From Holothuria scabra (Eukaryota > Echinodermata > Holothuroidea > Aspidochirotida > Holothuriidae): a stretch of DNA of 64,000 bases. Positions 50,584 through 63,243 of the stretch are shown here, one piece after another (the stretch's first letter is position 1; every line of letters begins with the position of its first letter). The stretch lies in NCBI GenBank assembly GCA_037179385.1, contig CM074200.1, positions 36,459,884 through 36,523,883 on the forward strand, given 5' to 3'. A model generated the notes under the pieces. The model was not told the origin of the DNA. It saw only the letters and a list, made by a program, of their open reading frames with translations, and made no database searches. The position numbers and the translations under genes are program-made.

Positions 50584-53135
50584 GGTTCCCGGGTACAAAA
50601 TTTTCAGGCAAGATAGGATTGATACTGTCGGCGGTAGGGGCGGAGGGGTTTTATTGTTTGTCAAGGATAGTTTAAATTGAGTTGAAGTTACAACCAAGTT
50701 TTCCTGTGGGTTCTCTAACTGCTTGTGGTGTGAACTTAGCTGTAGCAATGATTATGGCACCCCCTTGCTTGTCGGTATTGTTTACCATTCACCAAATTCT
50801 TGCGTTGAGAATAATGAGAGTTTGTTCCAAATTTTTAGGAAAATTTCTTCCAAAAAGGCTGTTGTGTTTGGGGATTTTACCTTTCCAGATATTGATTGGC
50901 ATTCCTGTACTAGTGGGTTACATGGGAGGGATTTTCTTGAGGTTGTGACTGATGGTTTCTTTACCCAGCATGTTCTGTTTCCCACTCGTGAGGATAATTG
51001 CCTTGATATGGTGTTAAGTACAGATGAGAACATGGTTAGAAATGTAGCTAATGGTGGTAAGATAGGGTCCAGTGACCATGACCTTATTTGTTTTGAGTTA
51101 CATTGTTTCAGCAATCATGCTAGTAGTGACAAAAGAATTCTAGATTTCAGCAAGGCTAACTTTACTCGTGCTAAGGAGCTTTTAACCATAGATTGGGCGT
51201 CCCGTTTGTCTCACTTGGGCCCTGCTGAGGCATGGAGTGTTTTCCGGGATGTTGTTTCTGACACAACAAAGTTGTGTATCCCACTTAAGAAAGCTGCGGT
51301 TAAAAATAGGCCAATTTGGATTTCTAGAGAAGTTCTTAGAGCAACTAGGAAGAAACGTAAGTGTTGGCGTCGCTATAGGGCCAGTAAAAGTCCAGAAAAC
51401 TTAGCAGCTTACAAGAAGCAGGAATTCTTAGTTAAAAATTTGGTAAATGGAACTAAAACTAGGTTTGAAAAGCAGTTGGCCAAGGAGGTTAAGATAAACC
51501 CCAAAACTTTTCATGCCTATGTGAGGTCTAAGCAGAAGCTTAAGGAGGGTGTGGGGCCTCTCAAAGGTGATGATAATACTTTGGTTAGTGACCATCAGGA
51601 TACGGCTAATTTGTTAAATGACTATTTTGTACAGTATCTGTTTTTACTGAGGAATCATCTTTGTTGGGGACTTGTAAGGGTTCTGATGTCTCTTCTTCAA
51701 TCAGTTATGTCATTTTCTCAGAGGAACAAGTTTGTAAAAAGTTAAAGAGTTTGAAAGCTAGTAAGGTCCCTGGGCCAGGTGGGGTCCACCCAGCCATTTT
51801 ACGCGAATGCTCTGAGATTTTGTCAGTTCCTCTTTCCATCATTTTTCAGAAGTGTCTGGATTCGAGTTTTGTTCCTACTGACTGGCGGGTAGCAAATGTT
51901 ACTCCAATTTTTAAGATGGGGGATCGAAGTAATCCTTGCAATTACAGGCCTGTCAGTTTAACCAGTGTTGTGTGCAAAGTTATGGAATCTTTGATTAAGG
52001 ATAGTTTACTTAAGTATCTTTTAGATAATGAGTTACTTAATCTGTCACAGCATGGTTTCCTGCCAAGCAGATCTTGTGTTACTAACTTACTGAGCTTTCT
52101 TGAAGATGTCTCTTCATCTCTTGATTCTGGGTATGGCGTTGATGTCATTTACCTTGACTTTTCAAAGGCTTTTGATAAAGTTCCATTAGGTAGGCTAATG
52201 GTTAAACTGCATAGGTTAGGGGTTCAGGGCAATTGTGCTGATTGGATAAATTCGTGGCTTCATGGTAGATCTCAGAGAGTTGCTGTCAATGGCAACTTCT
52301 CCTCTTGGAAAGAAGTCACAAGTGGAGTACTGCAGGGTTCTGTCCTTGGCCCACTTCTTTTCTTAATTTTCATCAATGATATTGATAGTTCTCTTACATC
52401 TCGTATAAGTAAGTTTGCAGATGATACTAAGCTTTATAGGAAGATTAGCATTTTGGATGATGCCTTACTGCTGCAGAAAGATCTGGATAGCTTATTTTCT
52501 TGGTCTCAGACCTGGCAAATGTCTTTTAATGCAGATAAGTGTAAGGTCCTTCATTTTGGTCCCAAAAGTTTTAGCTATGATTATAACATGAATGGTTGTG
52601 TTTTAAGTAATGTCACCTCTGAGAAAGATCTGGGTGTTGTAATTACTGGGGATTTAAAGTCATCAAGGCAGTGTGCAGCCACTGCTGTAAAGGCTAATAG
52701 AGTGCTTGGATTGATCAAGAGGAATTTCATCAATTTTAGTAAGGATATTGTGCTTAATTTGTATAAGCAGTTGGTAAGACCCCATCTTGACTATGCAGCT
52801 CAGGCTTGGAGTCCCTTCTATGAAAAGGACAAGTTTCTTTTAGAGCAGGTTCAGAGGAGAGCCACTCGCCTTATTCCTGAGGTGAGAAATTTGCCTTATC
52901 ATGCTAGGCTTAAACATCTTGGGCTTACCACCTTGGAGCTGAGAAGGATTGGGGGGGGACATGCTCCAGGTTTTCAAGTTCCTTTGTGAAAGGAATCCCC
53001 TTTTGACTTGTAGTTATTTAAGGGTTCAAGGTAATTCTCGGGTGCGTGGGCATTGTAAAAAGCTTGAAAAGCCTTTTGCAAGGCTTGACATTAGGAAGTT
53101 TAGTTTCTCCCATAGCCTAGACAGGGATGATTTTT

Positions 53136-55672
53136 AAGCAATTGAAATTGGTTGTCCAAAGGACAACCAGCTGCAAGAATTTGGTTGTCCTCCCAAAAAT
53201 TTAGTCGTCCTCCATAAAAGACATGTGAAAACAAAAAAGTTGTGCAATGAGCATTTTCTGGTTTCAAGACGATTGTTTTATTTTTATTGCACTGGCTGCT
53301 ATTTGCATTGCATTATATCTAGCGTGAAAGTCACTTTATTGAAAATACACATGAAAGGGCTGGTGTGAGTGATAGTAATACCCAAAGTAACAGTTGGGGA
53401 ATCTCCGAGACGACAGAGGTCTGGCCTCTGTGATCATTGCTAACCCCCCCCCCCCACCCCACATTTTATTCATCACTTACTCAAGGAGGGACAAAAGACA
53501 TTTTTTCTCCTGAAAACTTCCCAACGTTCGGTAGACGCAATAATAATGTGATCTTTAGACATCCTAATGTACATTAGGACATGCAGTTGTACCGTCAAAA
53601 TATGGTGCATTAATACTAAACTTGAACGGTAGCCTACATATCACGATTTCTGAAACTCATTCCTTTTGAATCAAAATCTGACAATCGTAAGCATGAAGTG
53701 TCTATTGCACAAAATGCCTTTTTAAAAGTTTGTTTGTTTCAGCTTTAATAGTGTTTGACCGATTATGCTATAATCGGCAATACAGTACCCTTTAACCGAT
53801 TATTTAATTAAACTATAAGACTGATCCCGATTATTACAAAGAGGGATGTAACCGTGACAGGTTTGTCCCTTAAGCCCCTTGCATCTAATATATCGTATTC
53901 CCGTAACCAGTTCAGGGTGGAAAATATTGGGAATCGTTACGAACGGAGTATCTTTTTGTATATGTGTCATATTTTCACTTCAAAAGTGGAGATACAAATT
54001 AACTGATAGTGCAGTTGAATTGTTTGCAGTCGATGTCACATGCCCTTTGATAATTTAGCTCTAAGGCCAACATCATGCTTTTTTTAGTTTTCATCCCTCA
54101 ATCATGTCGGAACATTTGCTGTTGCGTAAATGTACTGTAGCTGCTCTCCCACTTTAATGAACCCGTGTAAGAGCAATCATGATAATCTAGCAGTTCTGAG
54201 CAGCAGAACAAATGCACCCGATTAACGTATCTTATAGTTCCTTCTGGATATAAATATCCCTGTATATTGTTAGCAGCTCTTGTCCAAAACTTACGTCTAG
54301 TTTAAAAAGAATGTGCAACTGAAATGCACGTAAGTTTAATCCTCGAAAAATCCACGCATACAGAGATTTGTGATGCCTCTTGGTGAATTTAGCACGGGGC
54401 TTTCCCGGCTTCGCTAGCCGGCTATATAAGCATGACAAGTGCGATCGTCGTAACACAAACTCAACGGGAAAACTTGTCTCGAGACTGAGCATTTTCACAC
54501 ACTAAATCACATAGGCGAAGGCGCGAGTTATGATTGGCTGGCTACAATCAGCGCAATTGAACCAATCACGATGCAAGGGCCAATTTAAATTTTTCAATGG
54601 ATCCTATGCATATGATGTCACCAAGCAAAACATGGTGTCTTGTTTGGCGGCAAAAAGAGACACGCACGTAAGTGTAATATATGCATGGGCCGAGAAGTTT
54701 GCTGCACGAGACCACGTGCATCACTGTTTTCGTTTGCAATGACGTCGTATGACAACACTGAATAAGTCCTAGTGTAAATAACATTACAGAAGGAATGCTG
54801 GGGATGGCTTAATTTAAGCAAGATCACAACCACCGAACTTCACAAGATTCTTCATGCTTTGTGTACAAAACGTGCACAGATATGTATACAAAGCTTGGGG
54901 ATTTGAAAAAACGGCGAAACACTGCAGCTAGATAGTCTGTTCTATGTGTTTTGTGCAGAACCGTTTGTACAACAACTTACGCGGCGCTTTCTGCCAGACA
55001 GCAAGGTATACACCTTGAATGCAATTTTAATTTAAGGTGATACTACTGGGTTATAGTGGAAAATATCAAACGGCAAGGGGAAAATTTATACATTTGTGAT
55101 TATCAGTGCATCCCGTTTTGGCGGGAAGTGAAAGGATTGAGTATTTACAGGAATTTTACCGAAACTAAGAGCAACTTTCAAGTTGCAAATAATCGGTGGT
55201 AATGATCTGTTGAATAAAGATATTTTACCAATGCCAATTATTTACCGATAACGGAACAATTGGCCTGATGCTGATTACATAACAACAAAGACAGGCGAAT
55301 TAACAGTCCTTTCCAAGAACTTTTCATGCCAGCACGTTGAACATAATCCCGGAGAATGTGTATGAGCACGTTCTGTAGAGTTCAGCTGAAACAATGATCA
55401 TCCACAAGGCTGCTTGTTTGGCGTTGTGCGTATGGTGGTTTGTCTCCCGGGTTATTTTATTCTGGTGTGCTTTTCGTGAAGGTACAGATGTGTTTTGTTA
55501 TGCGAATTCATGAAATGTTAAGATGTTTTGGTTGCATAAGAGTGTTTGTTGTACGCTTTGTGTCTCAATATACATTACCAAAGGTAAAAATTAGTCGTCC
55601 AAAGGACGACCTTAGGTGGTTACTTTGGGCGTCCTGCAGAAATTTTGGTCGTCTCGGATGACCGCTAAAATT
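53136..55672. mobile_element. DNA transposon inserted in the LINE C-terminus
   Basis: Edges carry inverted, partly palindromic GGTTGTCCAAAGGACAACC (left) and TAGTCGTCCAAAGGACGACC with GGTCGTC further out (right). LINE coding sequence is continuous in meaning on the two sides. The interior is mostly the second copy of the 41534-43131 element. No transposase frame. Confidence 0.7.
53749..55295. mobile_element. Inner 1.6 kb element, copy 2 (decayed right end)
   Basis: Starts TAGTGTTTGACCGATTATG and matches copy 1 along its length: 'gtaaccagttcagg', 'tggaaaatattgggaat', 'caatcatgtcgg', 'ttgcaatgacgtcgtatgac', 'cacagatatgtat'. The right terminal repeat is no longer recognisable. Confidence 0.75.
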
Positions 55673-55989
55673 TATCCATGCTAGAGTTGTCAACGAGTGG
55701 AATTGTCTACCAGATTGGGTAGTTAACTCCCCCTCAGATCACTGCTTTCAGGTTAACATTGACAGGTTTTTCCATGGCTGTGGAAGAATCTGATTGTTTG
55801 GAGCTGTTGTCAAGCTTTGGTGGTTTGACTTTTGATTAGGGCTTGGACTTCAGGGCATCTTATGGGCCTTGGCCCTCCTTTGCCCTTCAACCTGTTATGT
55901 TATGTTTGTATTGTAATAGGTAAAGGAAACAAGATCCTCGGCCTACTAGCCTATGTTGCCTACTATCATTCGACAAGTTATAGGGATCG

Positions 55990-56280
55990 CCACCCATTAT
56001 TGCCAGAAGTAGGCCTAGGCTAGGCCTAGTACAATACGTATTCTGCAGGGACTCTCAAGTGGGCTCGGAAGCCTAAGTAACGTTGGCTAGCCCACGGCAA
56101 CAGTAAAACAGTAACACTAACAACTAACATCAACTTCGCCTAGGGCTAGGCTAACGTAGGACCTTGGAGTAATAAAACACTAAGGCTACTACTCCAAGCC
56201 TGCGACCCTAGGTCTAGGCTAGGCCTAGGCTAATTTGAATTTGAGTTTAGCCTAGGCTACATGAGAAAACCAATTATTAA
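55990..56280. repeat. AGGCCTA-rich tract
   Basis: Overlapping GGCCTA/TAGGCC and CTAGGCTAGGC phrases recur many times (around 56005-56025, 56145-56160 and 56205-56235). The same motif fills 48735-48795 and 50133-50190 in the duplicated unit, and appears near 36605-36645. Confidence 0.7.
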
Positions 56281-58290
56281 AGGCTAAAGTATCTACATTT
56301 CTTCATCCCCGTTAAAATTATATACATACTTCATAAAGTTCAACCTTACGTCTCCTGTTTAGTAGGCTATAATTTCAATTCCTTGGAAAGTACTACTGCC
56401 GTCTACAGCGTACAGCACACATGCACAGTGCATGCAGCAGTATAGGAGGCATAAGGTAGGACTATAGGGGAGCTGGAGAGGTACGTACCTGTCGCGTACA
56501 TTTTTACGTACAAACATGTTATTGTTAGTTTGGGGTTATCATTCGTAGCTGGTCTATTTTATTCATATCTAGAGATAACAGTTGGCAGGCTTCAGGAGCA
56601 AGAGTAGGTAGCGCAGTTTTTACACTCGGTGACGTAATAATTTTTGGCCGTATTATTACTAGCGTCGTCTGCAACTTTTAAAAAATGGTAAAACACGATT
56701 AACCCCCCTCTAAAGATCTGCATGAAAAAGAAAATCATACTTTACTCTCTGGGAGCATTATCGAATCCTATAGCTGGCAGTTCTGCTGCATGTCAAAAAG
56801 AAGCAAATAAAACTTTGAGCGCGGACGACAAAATGCAAAACAGCTAGTTCCGCGCCGTCAGCATAATTTTTTTTCTTATTTAGTAATGGGCAAAATGTTC
56901 TCAAGATAAAAAAAACTGTTTAGAAATTATAATTTTGTGCCTCTGACAGTGGATAACGCAAAACATGCTGCCAGGTTTTTTATAAGTCCTCGCGACACTA
57001 TGGCAAAGGGTCGTTCGGCGAAACATTACGAAGAAGCTATCCTGCGCTGACGAATATGAAACAAACTTGTTGCCCAAAACCGGAGGAATAAAAAGTTCAG
57101 CGAACTTTCTCTGCTTGTACTACGGAGGCCAGCAAGAACCATAAATTGTTGATTAAATAGTAACTGGTTTGGACAGAAGAGATCTTCCGGTTCTTGATTA
57201 AGGCTACTACCAAACTATAAAATACCAAACTATTAAATACCAAACTATTATTTTTTCAGTAGCGGCGTCAGATTGCCAAAATTGGGAGGGGATGAGCCAG
57301 GGACAAACGAAAATGTTGGGGCAAATATTTCGTGGGCGGAATTTACTGAACAAACCGAACAACTGGTGAGCTGGGTGTGGTCCACGTGAAAAGCCCAGAA
57401 GAGGACAATATGCGACTAAGCCCCTGGGAGCCCTGGTGTTTTGGCATATCTCTTGGGGAAATATTAAATGCTTAATCTTCTCACCCCAAACATGCCCCCC
57501 CCCCCATTCTCCTACTCTACTTCAGCATTTTAGCGTGGACGAGCCTCGGTACACTGATGCCAAAGAGGGGGCGGTACTATACTCGCCCCACCCCGATTCA
57601 GGCAAAACAAATGGTCTATTAGGGCAAAACATGGCAAAAATTGCTATTTCCCCTTAACAAATAATTACACCCGAACGCCTGTGCATATACTTAGGTTACT
57701 CAAGCCCCTCCCCCAAGGTTCGGGACCAAACACATATAGTAGGCTACTCGAATGGTCTTGAATGGTTTCGGGGACAGTGTTTATATGAATGGTGCCAACT
57801 GGTCATGAACATGCGGGTAATCTCAACTGTTTTTCCAACTGGTTTTAAATGGTTTCGAAATGGAAAAATGTCCAAAAGCACAGTTGGTCTAAGCCATTTG
57901 GAACTTTGATTTCTGTCAAATGGAATTTGTCCTGAGTCTCAGCTGTCTAAATCTCATTTTTGTCCATAATATTAAATGTCAGTTTATCATTTCAGAATTA
58001 ATGTGTATTCAAATTAAATCGGCCTACTCTCAGTACAGTACTAGCTGTGTAACATGGGCCAGAGTAATCTGCATTTTTCAAAGAGCTGTATAAATTGAGA
58101 ATTTCTGTACACTACTACAAATTGTACTTTGAGGTGAGGGTTGACTGCCCTTTTGTATCAGGAGGGGTATGTCATCCATTTTTCGTTTGGACCCAACTCC
58201 TAACTAAGCTTGGGGCACTGGTGGCAAGGGGAACACCTGTAAGGGCTCATTATAAATGCTAAGAATTATGAGCTAAGTACTGCCTTAAAC

Positions 58291-58352
58291 AATGGAATAG
58301 GGAAAACAAGCCAGTCTGAGTGAGCCACAACTGGGAAAAAGGGTCGACGGTG
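58291..58352 (+). repeat. SINE body fragment, + orientation
   Basis: 'ggaatagggaaaacaagcc' and 'tgagccacaactggg' match the body of the complete SINE in the opposite orientation to the copies in the HORMAD introns. Confidence 0.6.
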
Positions 58353-60611
58353 GTCGCGGTCACACTTAAAGGCCCAATTCTCTCACCCCAAACAGTCACC
58401 AATTCTCCTTCCCTTTTTGCTTAAGCCCTTCCCACAATTGTCTGAAATTCATCCTCACCAAGACACAGTCTCAGTTTATTGCTTCAGGGTGAGTATAGAA
58501 GAGCTCAATGTGTATAATTAAAACACTCTCAGTACAGTTCAGGCCCGTAGCCGGGGGGGGGGGGGGTCTGATCGTTCGAACGACCCACCCCAACTTGAGG
58601 GAGGTCCATTTTTCCAGCCCTGTGTTTAAAGGGTCAGCTATGATATATTTTTTATCTTGACATATTGAAGACGAATTTCCGTTCACTTCTTCAAAGGTGG
58701 TGTACTGTGTGGAATTCCTGGGGAAAAAAGGACTTCTGTTGTGTTCAAAAGCCCCCTAATATGTTCCAGATTGCAGGAGATCTGCAGATTTTAAACTTTT
58801 CCGGGGAAGCATACCCAGACCCCTAGCAACTGCATGCTTACTCCACGCGCCAGCCGCCTCCGTATTTGGAAAAAGGTCCACATCTTGGAAAAAGACCCAC
58901 CCCTCTACTGACATGGGCTGGCTATGGGCCTGCAGTTCATTCTGTGTAATGTAAGCTTTGGTAGTATGTATTGTTTGAATTAATTAGCTAATTAATTACC
59001 TTTCAAATTAATTGTTTACCATGGGAAACGTTGAAGAGGTTTTAGGCTCTTTATTGATATAGGGGCTTTTCACATGACGTCATAATACCCTCCGGTGGCC
59101 ATGTTGGAGTACATGTAACTACGTAGTAGACCATACGGGACGCGCTTGCTCGTTGAATTTTGTACACACCGTGCATATCACAGTGCACACTGTGCAGTGC
59201 GTTCGGTACAAAGCCACGTGTATGTGGCATGCATGTCCTCCAGCATGGCGGTTCAGTGACGCAATTGCAAAGCCTCTATAGGAGAAATTTTAGTTTTGTG
59301 CTAATTATTGCTGGATGATTTTTTTTTAAATATTATTCGGATAACACAATTCCAAGCAGATGGAAGACTACCAGACTCCATTACAGTGTAAACAATCACA
59401 ATGTGAGAACGTAATCGACGATTATTTCTTGATAGTTTTAAGTCAATGAATAAATGTGTTGCAGAATTAAAGCTGTGAAAGAATTGTAAAATTAAACTCT
59501 GATTGCCGCTGTAAATAGTGACGTAAAAGTAAGGTTATGTTTGGACTAAAGACCTCCATCATCGTATCCCCCATGCCGCTTGATCCCGGTCCCCAGCGAC
59601 GCCCCTGTTGTACGGATGTACTGTAAAACCTCACGTCTGTTCGTGTCACTTGGTGACATAACAAGAACCCTAAATCCTTTTGCAAATTTTGCCAGAATGT
59701 ATACCAAGTTGAGCAAAATGTTGTTCACGAATCTAAATTGAGACTGAAGAGAAGCTGTTTTTCATGCATAAGTTGTTGCTATGCGCACAGAATTGGTTTT
59801 GTAACCCTTTTGAATTTTCAAAGAAACTTTACCGAAACTATGTTTTTTGTTTGCTTGTTTTTTTGTTTTTGTTTGTTTAATTTTTAGAGCAAAAGTTGGC
59901 AAGAATTTGGACACCATTAGGGGTTTTCTGTAATTTGTTGAGATAGAAATGGTTTCCGGAATTTTCCCAGTCACTGCCTAACTTTCAGGTCTTTCGAAAA
60001 TTTGAGGAGCAGTCGCTTGTTGCCCTGTCTCGTACGCTTATGGTTTATTTGGTATCACGCTATTGTCATTTTGTAAATTGTCATTTTTGTAAACAGTGGG
60101 ATCGGACATGCATCCCAACAGATAATTTATGTCTTCAACAAGGGCAGCGTAAATGAACGTGGGCGTGGTTTGCACCCCGCAAAGGGATCCAACTTCGTCC
60201 AGATGGCCTCAATCCGGACTTTGAAAAGAAGCCTAATAAACTTCAAATCGATCAGCTTTAAGTTACTTACAATGAAAGGCAAGTTTTTCAATTAGAGCCT
60301 CAAAATTTCCTCTTTTCATTACAATCATTCAAAATTATCAAAATTTTCTTCAGTTTCTCTCACTAAAATTCACTGCAAATTTCCCAATGTCTCACGAGAG
60401 CCTTAATGCATATGATAAATAGTTAAGTAACTCAAATGAACTTCAGTCGTCCTGACGATGATTTTTGCTCAAAGACAGATCCTACAACACAAACCCCAAG
60501 TTTTTAATTTACACAAAAGCCAAAACTCAAATTTTCTTCCCCAAATTTCCAAACTTCCTGCAAAATAAGCTTCAGAGATTAAAGAACCTCTTATTTATGC
60601 TTATCCCGATC

Positions 60612-60680
60612 GAATTATGGCCAAGTGGTTTGGCAATCCGTCATGTGGAGGTCTGGAGTTTCACTCCTAACTTACCGAGG
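60612..60680 (+). repeat. tRNA-like SINE head
   Basis: TGGCCAAGTGGTTTGGC (A-box-like) and GGAGTTTCACTCC (B-box-like) at about 32-base spacing, followed by 'tatctaactaac'. A decayed SINE head is more likely than a tRNA gene. Confidence 0.45.
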
Positions 60681-61984
60681 ATATCTAACTAACTATACTT
60701 CGCACTTCCTTTTGGTAACTCAATAGCCTTTGTTGAGGATTTGAGTTGCTCCTCCCCTTGCCCCCTCGGTCAAGCAAATATTTGCATATGATGCATAAAT
60801 GTCAAAGTCAATGGTAGTACCGTAGCTACAAGGGGACAGACAGGCGCGAAGATACCCTCCCACGAATTTATTACAGTGGATCTTTGATAATAAAAAATCA
60901 GAAACTTGCCCCATATGAAACCACTTCATCAAGTGCCACACAAATGGCACTGTATCTAGTGCTGTTTTCCTCAATTTTCTGTCATGAAATTCCAAATTTT
61001 CTCCAATAGGTCTGGACTTTCAAATGTTGAAAAAGGCAACGAAGTTTAGAAAACTGCTTGAATGTAGTCGGAAATCAGCAACCCGAATTAGATACCATTT
61101 ATGTTACAACAACAAGGCTGTTAAATCTCCGATTTCTTAAAAAAAAAATGCGCACTGGATTCTTCAATAATCTCAATGCAAACTTTTCAAATTTCCTTAC
61201 AAGTAACCCCAGAATCGAAACTTTTGTGCAAAAATTTGTTAAATAAATCAAAAGTTAATGCTCTCTGCGCGCGACGCAATGACTATATTTGACTCAATGT
61301 TACTACATAAAGACATACTAGTCGAACTGAACACGAAAGAACACATTCGCGAACTTGTTCATCCACGCAATTGTCACAAAACCTCGCTGGTGGTATAGTG
61401 AGAACGAACAGTAAATAAGATGGCCGAGATACCTTCTCACTGAAGGAATGGTTGGACACATCGGCAGGACAATATAAGTCAGTTACATGTACCCGAAAGG
61501 AATAAAACACTAGAACAACAGTCTTTGGGACTTACGTATTATAAATATTAAACGAAATAAATGGTGAAAGCAAGGCATGTATGACGGCGTACGCAAGGCA
61601 GACATGTTTAGAAGGATGTATACCCATGATAATTACATACCTGAAAATGTTCGACGCTGCAGAAGGGATTCCCATGTTATCAGCATGTTTCAAGAACAGG
61701 GTGTCGAATACAGCCAATAAGGTCGCTTCGCCCGCCTTTTGAAAAAAGTACTAATACGCCTCTGGGAAAATGCCTTAAGGCCTATGGCAAATCCAAAACT
61801 AGCCACTGAAAAAGACGTATACCGGCTGTCTCTAGGCTTGTGAGCATCTGAACTGTTGGACTGTCTGTATGCTTTGCAGTTTATGAAAGCCCCGACGGTT
61901 GACGTGTCGTGGATTAGGCTGTAAAATCTTTTGCTTTAAACTTTGTCGTAAACATTTTTCATAACTTCAGTATTGAAGTACGCA

Positions 61985-62123
61985 ATGTAAAACAAGTTGT
62001 CACTTCTAGTAAATTTCACATTTGAAGAGAAAAATTGTTGTCACATGATTCTCAACAACCAATCATGGAACAGGAGAGTCTACTACACTACTTCAAGTTG
62101 GGGTAACTGCTTTTGCCCTTTAA
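61985..62123. mobile_element. MITE half-copy
   Basis: Matches 3575-3694 ('tagtaaatttcacat', 'caaccaatcatggaac', 'agtctac', 'cacttcaag', 'gggtaactgc', 'ttgccctttaaa') including the right terminal repeat. The left half is not found. Confidence 0.65.
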
Positions 62124-62199
62124 AGAATTCCTCAAGTCAGATCCAAAACTGGGATCATCATGCTCGCTCAAATTAAACCAGAAAGCCAAAAGGCTTAGT

Positions 62200-62985
62200 G
62201 ATTCCTTGCCATCAAATACCTTACCTGCTTTCAAATTGACAGTGTTTGATAGGTTTTTCTTTACATTTAAGGCACGGAATTTTCACAATTTTACCGCTGG
62301 TGACCTCAAATGACCTTTGACCTCTACCAAAAGCAATAGGCTTCTTTCTCTCAACATGACAAATCTATATACTAAATATGAAGATTATCGGTCACTCCTA
62401 TCTGAAGATATCATGTTTACAAGCCATTTTCGGTGTTTTTGCATTTTTACTGCTAGACCTCAAATGACCTTTGACCTCAACCAAAAACAATAGGCTTTTC
62501 CTCTCATCATGACAAACCTATATACCAAGAATGAGAAGTGTTGTTCACTCCTTACTGAAGATATCATGTTTACAAGCCATTTTCGGTGTTTCGCAATTTT
62601 ACCTCTGGTGACCTCAAATGACCTTCGACCTCTACCAAAAACAATAGGGTTCTTCTTCTCAACATGACAAATCTAAATACCAAGTATGAAAAGTATCGGT
62701 CACTCCTATCTGAAGATATCGTGTTTACAAGCTATTTTTGAAGTTGTCGCAATTTTACCGCTGGTGACCTCAAATGACCTTTGACCTCTACCAAAAACAA
62801 TGGGGTTCCTCCTCTCAACATGATAAATCTATATACCAAATATGAAAAGTGTTGGACATTCCTATTTCAAGATATCGTATTTACAAGCGTCACAAAAACA
62901 CACACACATACACCCACACACACACACACACACACACACGACATCACCATCGCATAGATTCCTTGCCTGCCTGCGGCAAAGGAAT
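62200..62985. repeat. Four-unit repeat element with DR1/DR4 half-sites
   Basis: Four units of about 153-155 bp, starting near 62290, 62443, 62598 and 62753. Each has TGACCTCAAATGACCT (or a variant) running into TTGACCT, then a 'ctaccaaaaacaatagg' block, 'aacatgacaaatctatatacc', and 'gaagatatcrtgtttacaagc'. The block opens with GATTCCTTGCC and closes, after a CA microsatellite (about 62902-62938), with a hairpin-like end CCTTGCCTGCCTGCGGCAAAGG. Confidence 0.8.
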
Positions 62986-63243
62986 TAAAAAATGAAAACT
63001 ATGTTCAGCTGATGTTCAGCTGCATGCTTGTGTTCTACCGGTCAATTGGTTTTGCACCGTGAACATATCTGTACTGACAAAAGGTCGCAGCGCCACCGTT
63101 GGGAATTTCTTGTCCCTTTTGGGGGGCAGATTCAAGGTAGTGACGTCAGTGTTCCGTTATTTGTACGGTGGTAACGAGGGGCCATTGAGGGGCCATTGTT
63201 CACACAACAACAAACAGTCCAATTACCAGCCAAAAGGCTTAGT

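Larger units (their letters stand above)
50340..55920 (+). pseudogene. CR1/Jockey-like LINE with endonuclease and RT, broken
   Basis: Non-LTR retrotransposon ORF2: an APE endonuclease nicks DNA and reverse transcriptase copies RNA at the nick. Endonuclease: ANVRSILNKF, DIVGVTESWL, GDFTFPDIDW and SDHDLICFEL (50453-51110). Reverse transcriptase: NYRPVSLTSV, YLDFSKAFDKVP, SGVLQGSVLGPLLFLIFIND and the catalytic FADD at 52414-52425. C-terminal: PHLDYAAQAWSPF. Lesions: an in-frame TGA at 50678-50680, a frameshift near 51630, and a frameshift in a run of eight G at about 52951. A DNA transposon (53136-55672) then splits the C-terminus; the frame resumes at ARVVNEWNCLPDWVVNSPSD and stops near 55790, followed by a 3' tail with TTATGTTATG. 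The 5' end may be truncated because no ORF1 was recognised. Confidence 0.85.
56281..61984. other. Intergenic, repeat-bearing, no recognised gene
   Basis: Holds a G-rich dispersed repeat (57260-57460), poly-C and poly-G runs (about 57497 and 58554), a SINE part (58291-58352) and a tRNA-like SINE head (60612-60680). Candidate open frames lack domains. A donor-like CAG|GTATGT on the - strand near 61640 is noted but not called as an exon. Confidence 0.5.

Noticed and set aside
61640..61720. - strand open segment AGEATLLAVFDTLFLKHADN followed by CAG|GTATGT, resembling an exon or an upstream first exon of the HORMAD gene
   Set aside because: No family recognised and no good acceptor. If spliced to the 47107 acceptor, its ATG would open a frame overlapping the HORMAD start out of frame, which argues against it as the 5' exon. 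RNA evidence would decide.
62902..62938. CRISPR-like or phage-type array among the regular 155-bp units
   Set aside because: Units are similar along their full length with no unique spacers, in an animal genome; it is a transposon-internal tandem repeat.
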